Program-made: the position numbers and the translations under genes
Shown: one piece after another, positions 1-8,942 of the stretch
Numbering within the stretch: position 1 is the stretch's first letter
Layout of the letters: each line of letters begins with the position of its first letter
NCBI GenBank assembly: GCA_003602635.1
Contig: QQSJ01000054.1
Coordinates: forward strand, 1 to 37,234
Source: Candidatus Poseidoniales archaeon
GTDB taxonomy: Archaea > Thermoplasmatota > Poseidoniia > Poseidoniales > Poseidoniaceae
DNA: 37,234 nucleotides
Direction of reading: 5' to 3'
Notes under the pieces: model-generated
Told to the model about the DNA's origin: nothing
The model's input: the letters and a program-made list of their open reading frames with translations, nothing else
The model's database searches: none

Positions 1-206
1 TCGATGATCTTGTAGCCCTGGCGCTCGCTTCCTTCGAGGATCGGCTCCATGCGCAACCCAGCGGTGATGAGGGTGTTGGGGTCTCCGCCACGCATCCGCA
101 GCTCACGAACGCGCTCGTCGACAATCATGTCGAGTACTTTGCTCATGACCGCAGATTTGCCTGAGCGTGGCAAGCCGGTAATGCCGATTTTCGGGTGAAG
201 TCCCAT
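1..206 (-). CDS. THEP1-like nucleoside-triphosphatase, partial (C-terminus off window)
   Basis: Reverse translation from ATG at 206: MGLHPKIGITGLPRSGKSAVMSKVLDMIVDERVRELRMRGGDPNTLITAGLRMEPILEGSERQGYKII; Walker A GLPRSGKS plus the GYKII motif typical of the NTPase_1/THEP1 family. Confidence 0.75.
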   Translation of the reverse strand, partial: MGLHPKIGITGLPRSGKSAVMSKVLDMIVDERVRELRMRGGDPNTLITAGLRMEPILEGSERQGYKII

Positions 207-298
207 GATGACGTCCTCCCGATTCGAGCGTTCCAAACATCGGGCCAACCCGTATAAAGCCTGCTCCTTACGATGTCGAAATGTCCGGAATCCGGCAT

Positions 299-718
299 TC
301 ACGCCGCGTTCTCGTGCAGCGAGGCCATCCAGTTCAACCCGGATTCGACCCACGTGAAGGCGTCGTCAAGCACGTCCGTACCGACGTCAAGCGCTTCGCA
401 CATCTGACGAAGAAGGCGGACTTCCTCGTCGTCATAATCCCCGTCCACCGCAGCGACATAGGCCGCAAGAAACAGCACCGTGCGCGCGTGCTCCCCGTCG
501 ATTTCAGCCAGCGATGCAGACCACAAAGGGGGATCAGTGAGTTGGTTGCGCAGGCCTGCGCGGGCTTCGGGATGCAGCATGACCGCTCCCATGATCGACT
601 CAACGCAGGCTGCTTCCTCGGCCACGATGGCTCCGTCGGCAGCCGCGACCGCCACCAAAACCTCCACCAACGCGTGACGTTGTTCGACGGGGAGGTCGAG
701 GGCCGTCGCCAGCAGCAC
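299..718 (-). CDS. TerB-like (tellurite-resistance TerB superfamily) small helical protein
   Basis: 139-aa ORF; two-part helical pattern with AAADGAIVAEEAA and AAVDGDYDDEEVRLL acidic motifs; homologous to the adjacent ORF. Confidence 0.6.
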   Translation of the reverse strand: MLLATALDLPVEQRHALVEVLVAVAAADGAIVAEEAACVESIMGAVMLHPEARAGLRNQLTDPPLWSASLAEIDGEHARTVLFLAAYVAAVDGDYDDEEVRLLRQMCEALDVGTDVLDDAFTWVESGLNWMASLHENAA

Positions 719-722
719 GTGA

Positions 723-1151
723 TCACGCCAAGTCGTTCAGAAGAGCGTAGCCTTCGTTCATCCAGGCGTACCCGTCTTCGGTCCACTTGAGCAACCGGTC
801 CACGGCGCCTTCGGCGAGACCGAGGTGGTTCGCGATGTCGTTCAAGGCCTCGAGTTCGTCCTCGTCGACGTTGCCGTCCGCCGCGGCCATCAGCACCGAA
901 TCACGGAGCGCGAGACGACCTGCTTCGGGACCGAGGTCCTGCATGCACTCTTCGAGGGGCGGAGGCACCTTGAGCGCAGAACGGATGGATTTGCGTTGAT
1001 TGGGGGACAGGAGCGCCGTACCGAGCCGCTGTTCAAACATGGCCATTTCATCCACGGTCAGTTCGTTGTCGACGCGGGTCATGAACGCCAACACCTTGGC
1101 GTAGGCAAACCGCTCCTCTTGGGGAAGCTTGTGCAGGGTGTCAGGCAGCAT
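723..1151 (-). CDS. TerB-like small helical protein, paralog of the 299..718 product
   Basis: ATG at 1151 (MLPDTLHKLPQEER...); AAADGNVDEDELEALNDIANHLG motif; alignable with the downstream ORF. The ORF-track start at 1289 is probably too long. Confidence 0.6.
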   Translation of the reverse strand: MLPDTLHKLPQEERFAYAKVLAFMTRVDNELTVDEMAMFEQRLGTALLSPNQRKSIRSALKVPPPLEECMQDLGPEAGRLALRDSVLMAAADGNVDEDELEALNDIANHLGLAEGAVDRLLKWTEDGYAWMNEGYALLNDLA

Positions 1152-1281
1152 GGGGTGGAGGCTGCAACGCCCCTCAAGAACCCAACGGCGAAGCCGCCGC
1201 CTGCAGCACGAACACGGCGGGTCCCAACCGTCGCCGTCGCAGGGTTCAGCACGAGGGTCAAAGAGGGACGTGGGGTTTCGT

Positions 1282-1650
1282 ATGGCCATGGACCCCTCCC
1301 TGAACGTTCACGGTCAACCGCTGGAAGCGTGCTCAATCGACCCTCTGACCGGATGGTACCGGGACGGTTGCTGCAACACCGATGAACACGACAGGGGGCT
1401 CCACACCGTGTGCTGCATCGTCAACGAGGCCTTCCTTCACTTTGCAAAAGACGCGGGAAACGATCTGATGACAGCCGCCCCTCAATTCAACTTCCCGGGC
1501 CTCAAACCAGGGGACCAATGGTGCGTCTGTGCAGCCACGTGGCGAGCAGCGGCTGAGGCGGGTTCAGCCTGCCCGGTGGACCTTGAGGCTACCCATCAGA
1601 GGACGCTTGACGTCGTTCCGATGGAACTGCTCGAACTCCATGCCGTCTGA
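1282..1650 (+). CDS. DUF2237 family protein
   Basis: MAMDPSLNVHGQPLEACSIDPLTGWYRDGCCNTDEHDRGLHTVCCIVNEAFLHFAKDAGNDL...PGLKPGDQWCVCAATWRAA matches the conserved DUF2237 pattern; the ORF-track start at 1129 is probably too long. Confidence 0.85.
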   Translation: MAMDPSLNVHGQPLEACSIDPLTGWYRDGCCNTDEHDRGLHTVCCIVNEAFLHFAKDAGNDLMTAAPQFNFPGLKPGDQWCVCAATWRAAAEAGSACPVDLEATHQRTLDVVPMELLELHAV

Positions 1651-2475
1651 TCAATCGTCGTTGGTGACGACGTCCGAGGGCTTGCCCGTCAACGTCGTTC
1701 GAAGCCGTGCGTTGTCCTGCTGCATGGCGTCCATGATGTCGTACTTCACCCCGAGCGAATCGGCGAGCACCCCAAGAGCGAGGCTGTCTTTCGGGAGGCA
1801 CTTTCCGCCAAATCCACGGTACAGTCCGAAGATCGGATCCAGATGGGACGGACCGATGGGCTGCGCTTGGGGTGAGGTGATGATGTCGCGGATGGCGTAC
1901 CAGTCTTCACCGAGCCCTTGACAGATGTCGTACAGTTGGTTGGCAAAGGTCACCTTCAGCGCATAGAACGTGTTCTTGGTGTACTTCACCAATTCCGCCT
2001 GGGTGGGGGTCACCTGGAAGGTTTGGTCCGTTCTGAGCACACCGGCTTCACGGTGCTGTTGGAAGACCAACTCCGCCACGTCCGCATGGTGGGTTCCGCA
2101 CACAAGGATGTCCTGATTCGCGAAGTCATGCAGCCGTTGCCGTTCCACCAAAAATTCGGGAGAATAGGCCAACTTCAGGTGGGGATACCGCTCGTGCCAC
2201 GCTTGCGTGGTGCCGGGGACCACGGTGGATTTGATCACCGCCGTGAACCCTTCTGGCAAAGCGTCGAGGATGCCCTCGACGATGCTCGTGTCGCAGGCTC
2301 CTGTTTCGGGGTGGGGGGGCGTAGGGACGGCGATGTAGGCCATCTCAACGTGGTCGATGACGTCGCTGAGGGTCGTACCTCGCGCTGGGTCGTGGACGTA
2401 GAGGTCGTGCGCGTCTGCAAAACAATGCTCGATGGCGCCTCCGACCATGCCTGCACCGATGATGCCGACCTTCAC
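1651..2475 (-). CDS. UDP-glucose/GDP-mannose 6-dehydrogenase family protein
   Basis: N-terminal Rossmann motif [27 protein letters not shown], and FGGKCLPKD active-site Cys motif. GTG start at 2475 with upstream GGAGGA. Confidence 0.88.
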   Translation of the reverse strand: MKVGIIGAGMVGGAIEHCFADAHDLYVHDPARGTTLSDVIDHVEMAYIAVPTPPHPETGACDTSIVEGILDALPEGFTAVIKSTVVPGTTQAWHERYPHLKLAYSPEFLVERQRLHDFANQDILVCGTHHADVAELVFQQHREAGVLRTDQTFQVTPTQAELVKYTKNTFYALKVTFANQLYDICQGLGEDWYAIRDIITSPQAQPIGPSHLDPIFGLYRGFGGKCLPKDSLALGVLADSLGVKYDIMDAMQQDNARLRTTLTGKPSDVVTNDD

Positions 2476-2477
2476 GT

Positions 2478-3242
2478 TCAATCCTCCTGAATTTCGTCCC
2501 GATGCGGGCGAGGGTCCAACTTGCCCTCTTTGGCCATGATGCTGGCTTGAAGCAGGGTCGCGGGCGTTCCGCAATCAATCCACGTTTCTTCTCCCACGTT
2601 GAGCAGGGACGCCGCACGATGTTCGACGTACGCCCGATTGATGTCAGAGATGGAAAAGGCCTCGCCTTTTGCTGAAACGGCTTCGTCGACGAAGCCCCAG
2701 AACCGCTCGTCGTAGAGGTAAATGCCGCCGATGGCCAAATTCGAAGGGGGAACCTCTGGCTTTTCCACGATGTCCACCACCTGCCCGGCGGCGTCCAGCA
2801 CGGCCACGCCAAACGCACGTGGATCAGGTTCCTCTCGAGCGAGCAGGACGGCCCCAGGAGGGTCGATCGCCTCACGGAAGGCGGCGACATGACCGGCGAG
2901 CTCAACGGTGGTGATGTTGTCGGAGAAGTAGATCAGCAAGCGGGTGTTTTCGTTGTGCGGACGAGCCAAGCCGAGGGCGTAAGCCACACCGAGTGGTTCC
3001 TCTTCCATCACGTAGTGGATGCGTTCGCCGGGCAAACCGGTCCCCACGTGCTGTGCGATTTGTCCGATGAAGCGGTTGGCGATGATGGTGATGTCCTGAA
3101 TGCCCGCCCGACGGATGGTGCCCAAGGCATAATCGATGACGGGACGCTCGTGAATGGGAAGCAGGGTCTTCTGCGTGTAGCGGGTGAACGGGGCTAAACG
3201 GCTGCCATGGCCGCCCGCTACAAGGATGGCCTTGACGTTCAC
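2478..3242 (-). CDS. Sugar nucleotidyltransferase (glucose-1-phosphate thymidylyltransferase-like)
   Basis: [42 protein letters not shown]-x-G-[ST]-R-L nucleotidyltransferase signature. Confidence 0.9.
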   Translation of the reverse strand: MNVKAILVAGGHGSRLAPFTRYTQKTLLPIHERPVIDYALGTIRRAGIQDITIIANRFIGQIAQHVGTGLPGERIHYVMEEEPLGVAYALGLARPHNENTRLLIYFSDNITTVELAGHVAAFREAIDPPGAVLLAREEPDPRAFGVAVLDAAGQVVDIVEKPEVPPSNLAIGGIYLYDERFWGFVDEAVSAKGEAFSISDINRAYVEHRAASLLNVGEETWIDCGTPATLLQASIMAKEGKLDPRPHRDEIQED

Positions 3243-3264
3243 GTGCCTCGCAACCTAACGTTGT

Positions 3265-3825
3265 TCAAGGCTCCTCCGGTTCCGAAACCTGACTGAGATG
3301 GCGGAAGGTGTCCTCCGGTCCCGGCCCAGTCAAGCTGTTCGCGGCAACAAGATCGCCAAGGCGCTCGAAGCCGGCCTCTTTGAGGTCCGGGTCGTTCGCT
3401 TCGCTCGCCGCCCAACGTGCTGCCGCAACCTCGTCGTAGCGTTTGTCGGCCTCAGCCCGCAACAGTTCCGAAGGGCGGAGTGGGCCTTCGAGTCCATCAT
3501 ACGTTTCGGATGACACCATGGCGTCACGGCGCTGGCCCTGACCGAGATCTGAATCCGTCTGACCTGCCGTCCACCCAGAAGGGTCTGATCCACGGCCCCC
3601 CTCCGAGGATTGGAATTCGGTCCATTCTTCCTCAAATTCGCCCCTGGCCTTGCTGGATGCCACGTACAGGAGCAGCAACCCAGCCATCACCAGCGTGACG
3701 CTCAGCCAATGCCCAATGGCTTGGCGTTCCGTGCTTTGCATCTCCCAGACGACCGCTCCAACAACCACCAAACAGAACGAGGCAAAGACGGCCAACGCTG
3801 GGGGACGACGGGTGCGTTCCGCCAT
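3265..3825 (-). CDS. Hypothetical membrane protein (two N-terminal TM segments)
   Basis: 186-aa ORF; hydrophobic LAVFASFCLVVVGAVVW and WLSVTLVMAGLLLLYVASS; hydrophilic C-terminus. Confidence 0.55.
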   Translation of the reverse strand: MAERTRRPPALAVFASFCLVVVGAVVWEMQSTERQAIGHWLSVTLVMAGLLLLYVASSKARGEFEEEWTEFQSSEGGRGSDPSGWTAGQTDSDLGQGQRRDAMVSSETYDGLEGPLRPSELLRAEADKRYDEVAAARWAASEANDPDLKEAGFERLGDLVAANSLTGPGPEDTFRHLSQVSEPEEP

Positions 3826-3829
3826 GACC

Positions 3830-4153
3830 TCACCGCTGATCCAAGAAACGGTTCAGGCGGGCCAACAATTCCTCCGTGGAGATGGCCTCTTCTTCCCAAC
3901 CCAAGCGCTGTCGGCTTGATTCGGCAGCCACACGGAAGGTTTCACGCATCCGTTCCAATGAGAACTGGAAGAGCACCCCCAGAAGGAGCACGGCGCCGAT
4001 GCCATAGCGGAGGTCGATGCTGCCAATCAGCCCCGACACGAGGACGATGATGGCGATACCAAACGAGGTTCTGCTGCGCAGTTTGGCTTCGCCCTCGACG
4101 GCGGATTTCCAACGTTCGGCGGCCTCACGGCGGGACATGGACAAGAGGGTCAC
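3830..4153 (-). CDS. Hypothetical small membrane protein
   Basis: 107-aa ORF with TM segments FGIAIIVLVSGLIGSIDL and GIGAVLLLGVLFQF; start could be GTG 4153 or ATG 4138; abuts the upstream ORF. Confidence 0.55.
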   Translation of the reverse strand: MTLLSMSRREAAERWKSAVEGEAKLRSRTSFGIAIIVLVSGLIGSIDLRYGIGAVLLLGVLFQFSLERMRETFRVAAESSRQRLGWEEEAISTEELLARLNRFLDQR

Positions 4154-4795
4154 TCACCCAACGCATGGCACAAACACATCGTCGTCAATTTCGAGCAGCA
4201 GCTCGGTCGTCAACAGATGGTCGAGAGCTTCGTCAATTTCATCCGGCGACACGCCAAGGTTCAGCATGCCTTCGAAAATCTGGCTCAACGTGGCCACGCC
4301 TTCGTGTTCCCGGCAGACGTCGTCGACCACGCCGAGCATGGCGCTGGCACAGACGGCGAGAAGCGGGTCGTCGGTGGCCTCGCCGGGAAGGAGGTCGATG
4401 TACAGGCGGGCCGGGTGGAAATCTTCGACCTCTTGGGCTCCTTGCGCACGCGCCTCAGAAGATCGGCGTCCAAGGGCGCTGAACGCGGCGTCGTTCACCG
4501 GTTCAAAACAATCGAAGAGGTTCCTTTGCACGCCGGCCGTGGTGTCGGTTTCCTCGGCCATGCGCCGTTGCACCGCTTCGAGCCGGTGGAGCCGCTGTTC
4601 CAAGCGCAACCGTTCCCGCGCCAAATCCGCCTCAACGAGGTCCAGATGTTGTTCGGCGGCCTCCTCGAGCCAGGCCTCGAAGGTCCATTCGGGATCCATC
4701 CCCGCCATGGTGTCGATGAGTCGGGCGACGGCCCCGTTCAGGGCGTCAGCGGGGAGGGGGTTCCGTCCTTCTCGCTCCGTCGTCATGGTCAACAC
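4154..4795 (-). CDS. Hypothetical protein, helical / acidic C-terminal domain
   Basis: 213-aa ORF, coherent protein composition, same strand and abutting the 3830..4153 ORF. Confidence 0.55.
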   Translation of the reverse strand: MLTMTTEREGRNPLPADALNGAVARLIDTMAGMDPEWTFEAWLEEAAEQHLDLVEADLARERLRLEQRLHRLEAVQRRMAEETDTTAGVQRNLFDCFEPVNDAAFSALGRRSSEARAQGAQEVEDFHPARLYIDLLPGEATDDPLLAVCASAMLGVVDDVCREHEGVATLSQIFEGMLNLGVSPDEIDEALDHLLTTELLLEIDDDVFVPCVG

Positions 4796-4908
4796 AAGTC
4801 TTCGTGACGGACTATGAAGTATGGTGCTGGCGGGGAATCAGAACCGGGCTCTTGTGGCCCGTTGAACACAGGGGTTCCGTTCAAGAGGGAGTTCTCCGTG
4901 GCGCGGCC

Positions 4909-6090
4909 ATGGGCGACCACCGCATTGCCGTGCTCCCCGGGGATGGCGTGGGCCGCGAGGTCGCCCCTGAGGCCGTGCGCATCCTTGAGACCGTGATGGA
5001 ACACACCAACCACGGGTTCGTGTTCGACGAAATCCCCTGCGGAGGTCAGGTCTGGAAAGAGACCGGCCTCGAGTGGGAAGAAGGCGCGTGGGACCGCGTC
5101 AAGGAAGACGCAGATGCGATTTTCCTCGGGGCCATCGGCCTTCCCGGTGCACGCCTCGAAAACGGCGACCTTGCAGGTGGAGGTGTCATCTTGGGCATGC
5201 GCTCCGGACTTGACCTCTACGCGAATGTCCGTCCTATCCGCCTTTACGAAGGCGTCAAGCACAAGGTTCACGGCACGTTCCGGCAGGTCTGGGATCACGA
5301 CATGGTCGACATGGTCGTGTTGCGTGAAAACACCGAGGGCCTGTACCACAGCCTGCTTCGCCGATGCGCCGACCGTGCTGCTGGCCGCGATCCCTACGAG
5401 CCCCCAGAGATGACCTTCCCTGGCCTCGAAGGAGAGGTGGCTTACGACCCACGTCCGATTTCCAAGATGGGTTCTGAACGCATCTCCCGCATGGGCTTTG
5501 ACATCGCCCAACGCCGAAGCGGTGCGCCAGGAGACGGCGTCAGCCGGGTCACCTGCGTGGACAAGTCCAACGTGACGCGCGGCTGCCAACTCTTCCGCCG
5601 TACCTTTGACGAAGTCGGAGAGGCCTACCCGGGCATCGAGCGCGATTACGGCTACATCGACGCGTTCATGCAGTGGATCACCCGAAACCCTGAGCACTAC
5701 GACGTGGTGGTGTCCAGCAACATGTTCGGTGACATCTCCACCGACCTTGGAGCCGTGCTCCAAGGCGGCATGGGCATGGCCGGATCGGCCAACATTGGCG
5801 ATCACCACGCGATGTTTGAGCCCGTTCACGGTTCGGCACCCAAGCACGCGGGCAAGGGCATCGTCAACCCCATCGCGTCCATTTCCTCCATCCAGATGAT
5901 GCTGGACTGGTTGGGTCGCCGAAACGCCAACGATGACCTCGTTGACGTCGCTGAACTTGTCGGCGCGGCCATCGCGGATCACGTCCGTGACGGCACGCAA
6001 CTCACCTACGACCTTGGTGGCGATGCGTCGACCACGCAGGTCGGCACCAGCATCGCCACTCGCCTGGCTGCTGCGCTTCGCGAACGTTGA
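4909..6090 (+). CDS. Isocitrate/isopropylmalate dehydrogenase family protein (substrate uncertain)
   Basis: MGDHRIAVLPGDGVGREVAPEAVRIL, DLYANVRPI, VVLRENTEGLY, VDKSNV, VVSSNMFGDISTDLGAVLQGGMGMAGSANIG, EPVHGSAP. ATG 4909 fits the start of the conserved domain. Confidence 0.9.
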   Translation: MGDHRIAVLPGDGVGREVAPEAVRILETVMEHTNHGFVFDEIPCGGQVWKETGLEWEEGAWDRVKEDADAIFLGAIGLPGARLENGDLAGGGVILGMRSGLDLYANVRPIRLYEGVKHKVHGTFRQVWDHDMVDMVVLRENTEGLYHSLLRRCADRAAGRDPYEPPEMTFPGLEGEVAYDPRPISKMGSERISRMGFDIAQRRSGAPGDGVSRVTCVDKSNVTRGCQLFRRTFDEVGEAYPGIERDYGYIDAFMQWITRNPEHYDVVVSSNMFGDISTDLGAVLQGGMGMAGSANIGDHHAMFEPVHGSAPKHAGKGIVNPIASISSIQMMLDWLGRRNANDDLVDVAELVGAAIADHVRDGTQLTYDLGGDASTTQVGTSIATRLAAALRER

Positions 6091-6095
6091 ATGCT

Positions 6096-6851
6096 TCATT
6101 CGAAGCGATGGCTCAAGTGGGCCGCGATCTCGTCCAAGGACGCTTGCAAACAGGCCATGTTGTCCCAATCAGGGTTGGGTTTGGGCGACTCAGCGGCCAT
6201 CGCATGAGCCCGGAGGGCGGCGGCCGTGCGGCCGACCTCGTCAACGATCGTGACGGTGGCGGTCCGCGCGGTACGAGAGAGCGGATTCAGATCGACCACG
6301 AGCACGGTCTTGCCCATGGCCACCAACGCCTCGCAGCGGTCGCCGTCCTCCAACGGCACCAACACCACGTCCGCCGAGGCGATGCCGCCCGCCTCACACT
6401 GCGCCCGAGGGCCCTCCAATCCCTCGATGCGCCCGTCCGTGCGACGACCAAGGACATCGACCTGGAGGCCGTCCTCGGCGCACCACCCCTCGAGCTTGGC
6501 CATCAGGCCGTCCATCCTTGCTTGAGTCCGATAGAAGATGTTCACTTCGACCGGACACGACAGCATCGAGGCGAGGTGGAGAAGGTCGCGGCCCGCCAAC
6601 GCCACGGTGTTCCCGTTGACGGAAATGACGGGGTGTTCGGCCGCGCGAAGCCTTGCGTATGCTTCCAAGGTGGCGCTGGCTGCGGACAAGGTGGTTTGCT
6701 CGCCGAGGAGGTAATCGTAGGCCTCGCCGCGGCCATGCGCGATCATGGCACTTCCCGCCAGCAAGCCTTCTGCTGCAGCCTCCTCGATGAGATGACGACG
6801 AAGAAGAGAGGCGTACCTCGGGTGACTCGGGTCCGCGGCGATCGGGTTCAC
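6096..6851 (-). CDS. 4-phosphopantoate--beta-alanine ligase (archaeal CoA pathway)
   Basis: GTG start VNPIAADPSHPRYASLLRRHLIEEAAAEGLLAGSAMIAHGRGEAYDYLLGEQTT...PVISVNGNTVAL; motifs of the archaeal phosphopantothenate synthetase family. Confidence 0.85.
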   Translation of the reverse strand: MNPIAADPSHPRYASLLRRHLIEEAAAEGLLAGSAMIAHGRGEAYDYLLGEQTTLSAASATLEAYARLRAAEHPVISVNGNTVALAGRDLLHLASMLSCPVEVNIFYRTQARMDGLMAKLEGWCAEDGLQVDVLGRRTDGRIEGLEGPRAQCEAGGIASADVVLVPLEDGDRCEALVAMGKTVLVVDLNPLSRTARTATVTIVDEVGRTAAALRAHAMAAESPKPNPDWDNMACLQASLDEIAAHLSHRFE

Positions 6852-6864
6852 GTGATGCCCCCCG

Positions 6865-7800
6865 TCACACGCCGTCCATGAGCATGGTGAGGTCGAGCGG
6901 CGCGACACCTCGGTTGACCGCGCTGGTGCTGACCACGTCCATGCCGCTTTCCTTCCAGTCGCTCAATCCCTCGATGGTGATGCCTCCGCTGGCCTCGAGA
7001 ATGACGTGTTCACGCACGCCCAGTTCCTCCATTTCCGAGGCCACGTCCTTGCAGGCTTCCGGTCCGAAATTGTCGAGCATGATGACCAAGGGCATGTCGC
7101 CCATGCTGGACCGGTGTTGGTTCCACGCCAAGGCGGCGGCCAGCGCTTGCTTCGCACTGGTCGTTTCGATTTCGATGAAGGCATGATCTTCGTCAGGTTC
7201 CAAAGCCATGACGGCGGCTTGGACGCGGCTGATGTCGTCGTCGCCGTAGGTCACCAGGTCGTTTTCTTTGAGCATCAACGCGTCCTTTCGGTTCAAGCGA
7301 TGGGTCAAGCAACCCCCGAGATCGACCGCCCATTTGTCCATCAGCCCAAGCACGGTTTTCCGTGTGCAGGCCACTTGTCCTGGGGCGATGGTGGCCCATG
7401 CTCGAGCAGAGGTCGCGATGCCAGAGAGGTGACCGAGGAGGTTGAGCACGGACCGTTCGATGGCCAGCAAAACATCGGCAGGGCCGGTCAGTTGCCCGAC
7501 CTCGTCACCGTTTCCGACTTGGCGGCCGTCGCTGGCGCTCCAAGAGACTCGTACCTCGGGCGCCCAAATCTGGAGCAAGTGATCGACGGCGGCCGTGCCC
7601 GCCACAAGGCCCTCTGAACGCGCAAGGACGGTGGCGGTGGCGGTGTCCGAACGGCCCATGAGGGGCATGTCAATGCCGTCGTCCGCGAGGACGGCCCCGA
7701 CCCATCGATCGATGCTGGCGAGCAATCGATTGGAAGGCCCGTCCGTGGGCGTCCACAGCAGGTGGCCTCGGTCGTGAGGCACCTTGGCGCCCTTCCCCAT
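6865..7800 (-). CDS. nadC: Nicotinate-nucleotide pyrophosphorylase (carboxylating)
   Basis: VLNLLGHLSGIATSARAW, CTRKTVLGLMDKWAVDLGGCLTHRLNRKDALMLKENDL, EIETTSAKQAL, IMLDNFGPE, LEASGGI motifs. Confidence 0.9.
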   Translation of the reverse strand: MGKGAKVPHDRGHLLWTPTDGPSNRLLASIDRWVGAVLADDGIDMPLMGRSDTATATVLARSEGLVAGTAAVDHLLQIWAPEVRVSWSASDGRQVGNGDEVGQLTGPADVLLAIERSVLNLLGHLSGIATSARAWATIAPGQVACTRKTVLGLMDKWAVDLGGCLTHRLNRKDALMLKENDLVTYGDDDISRVQAAVMALEPDEDHAFIEIETTSAKQALAAALAWNQHRSSMGDMPLVIMLDNFGPEACKDVASEMEELGVREHVILEASGGITIEGLSDWKESGMDVVSTSAVNRGVAPLDLTMLMDGV

Positions 7801-7880
7801 GACCACCGATGCGTGCAGGACCTCAAGAAAGCACCCCTGCTCTCCGGAAGGCCCATGCCGTTCCATCGTGCGGCAAGGGC

Positions 7881-8942
7881 ATGCAGCGGGTGGTGGTGGT
7901 CGGCGGTGGCCTCGCCGGACTGGCCGCTGCGCTGGAGGCGGCGTCCTCTGGCCACAAGGTGGTCGTTCTCGAAGCCCGGGACCGGCTTGGAGGTCGGGCC
8001 ACCACCACGCCCGGTCGGTATGCTGACCTCGGTCACGGGCCTCACGTGCTCCTGCGTGGAGGCACCATGCACCGCTTGGTTCGGCGGCTTTCGCGCACGC
8101 GGCCCGCCACGGTGGCGCTGGCCCCGCACCGGCTCAACATGGTGGGCCATGGCCCGCTTCGTTCGCTTCGAAGCGTGCGCTCAACCGCCGCCGTCCGTCG
8201 AGCGCTTCGCTCCTCCTCACGCTCCGATGAGCCTGCGGTCAAGGCCGCTCGTCTTCTGGCGGGGTGGGGGCTTCCGGCCGTTCATGGCCACCTTGGCGCC
8301 CGTGCTGAAGCGCTGTACATGGGCCAAGGCCTGCTCCTTCATGCCGGGTGGGCGGACCTCATTGGACGGATCCTCGCTGCCCTCGACGAAGTGGGTGTGC
8401 CCATCGAAACCAACGCCAAGGTCATCGCCGTTGAGGACGGCTGCGTCCATCTTGAGGACGGGCGTGACGTTCAGGCCGACCTCGTGGTCGTGGCGGCAGG
8501 TCCGCGACGAGGAGCGTTGCTCCTCGAAGCCGAAACCGGCACCGCCCATCGGGTGAGCACCATCGAAGCCTTGCTGGATGCGGTGCCTTTTGGCGAGCAC
8601 CAGGGCCTGATCGACGTCGAGGAGGGGATGGTTGCGCTTCGCTTGCCCCATCCCGAACCGGCCTTCAGTCACCTCAGCGCCATCGCCGTTCCTCGAGACG
8701 GTGAGGACGATGCCTCACGCATGGCTCGGCTTGAAGGATGGCTGGACCGCCATCTGGCCGGGTGGCAGAGCACCGTGGCCGAGGACCGTCGCCAGGCCGG
8801 ACTTGACCTGGCCATGACCGAACCAAGTCCGGAGAGCGCGCGCGGCGTGATCGTCATCGAGCCGCACATGGGGCTCTCCGATGCGCTCATCGAAGCTTCA
8901 CGCGCACGCGTTCGGAGCGCTTTGTCCGGTGACGATGCCTAA
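7881..8942 (+). CDS. FAD-dependent amine-oxidase/phytoene-desaturase-like oxidoreductase
   Basis: MQRVVVVGGGLAGLAAALEAASSGHKVVVLEARDRLGGRATT: dinucleotide-binding GxGxxG and GGR motif. Confidence 0.8.
   Translation: MQRVVVVGGGLAGLAAALEAASSGHKVVVLEARDRLGGRATTTPGRYADLGHGPHVLLRGGTMHRLVRRLSRTRPATVALAPHRLNMVGHGPLRSLRSVRSTAAVRRALRSSSRSDEPAVKAARLLAGWGLPAVHGHLGARAEALYMGQGLLLHAGWADLIGRILAALDEVGVPIETNAKVIAVEDGCVHLEDGRDVQADLVVVAAGPRRGALLLEAETGTAHRVSTIEALLDAVPFGEHQGLIDVEEGMVALRLPHPEPAFSHLSAIAVPRDGEDDASRMARLEGWLDRHLAGWQSTVAEDRRQAGLDLAMTEPSPESARGVIVIEPHMGLSDALIEASRARVRSALSGDDA

Noticed and set aside
4838-4885. tRNA-like stretch before the dehydrogenase gene
   Set aside because: No proper T-arm GTTCRANNC, no anticodon arm or acceptor stem of correct geometry.
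4789-6168. 459-aa minus-strand ORF opposite the IMDH-family gene
   Set aside because: Shadow ORF of GC-rich coding DNA; the plus strand encodes a clear dehydrogenase and the antisense translation has no family motifs.
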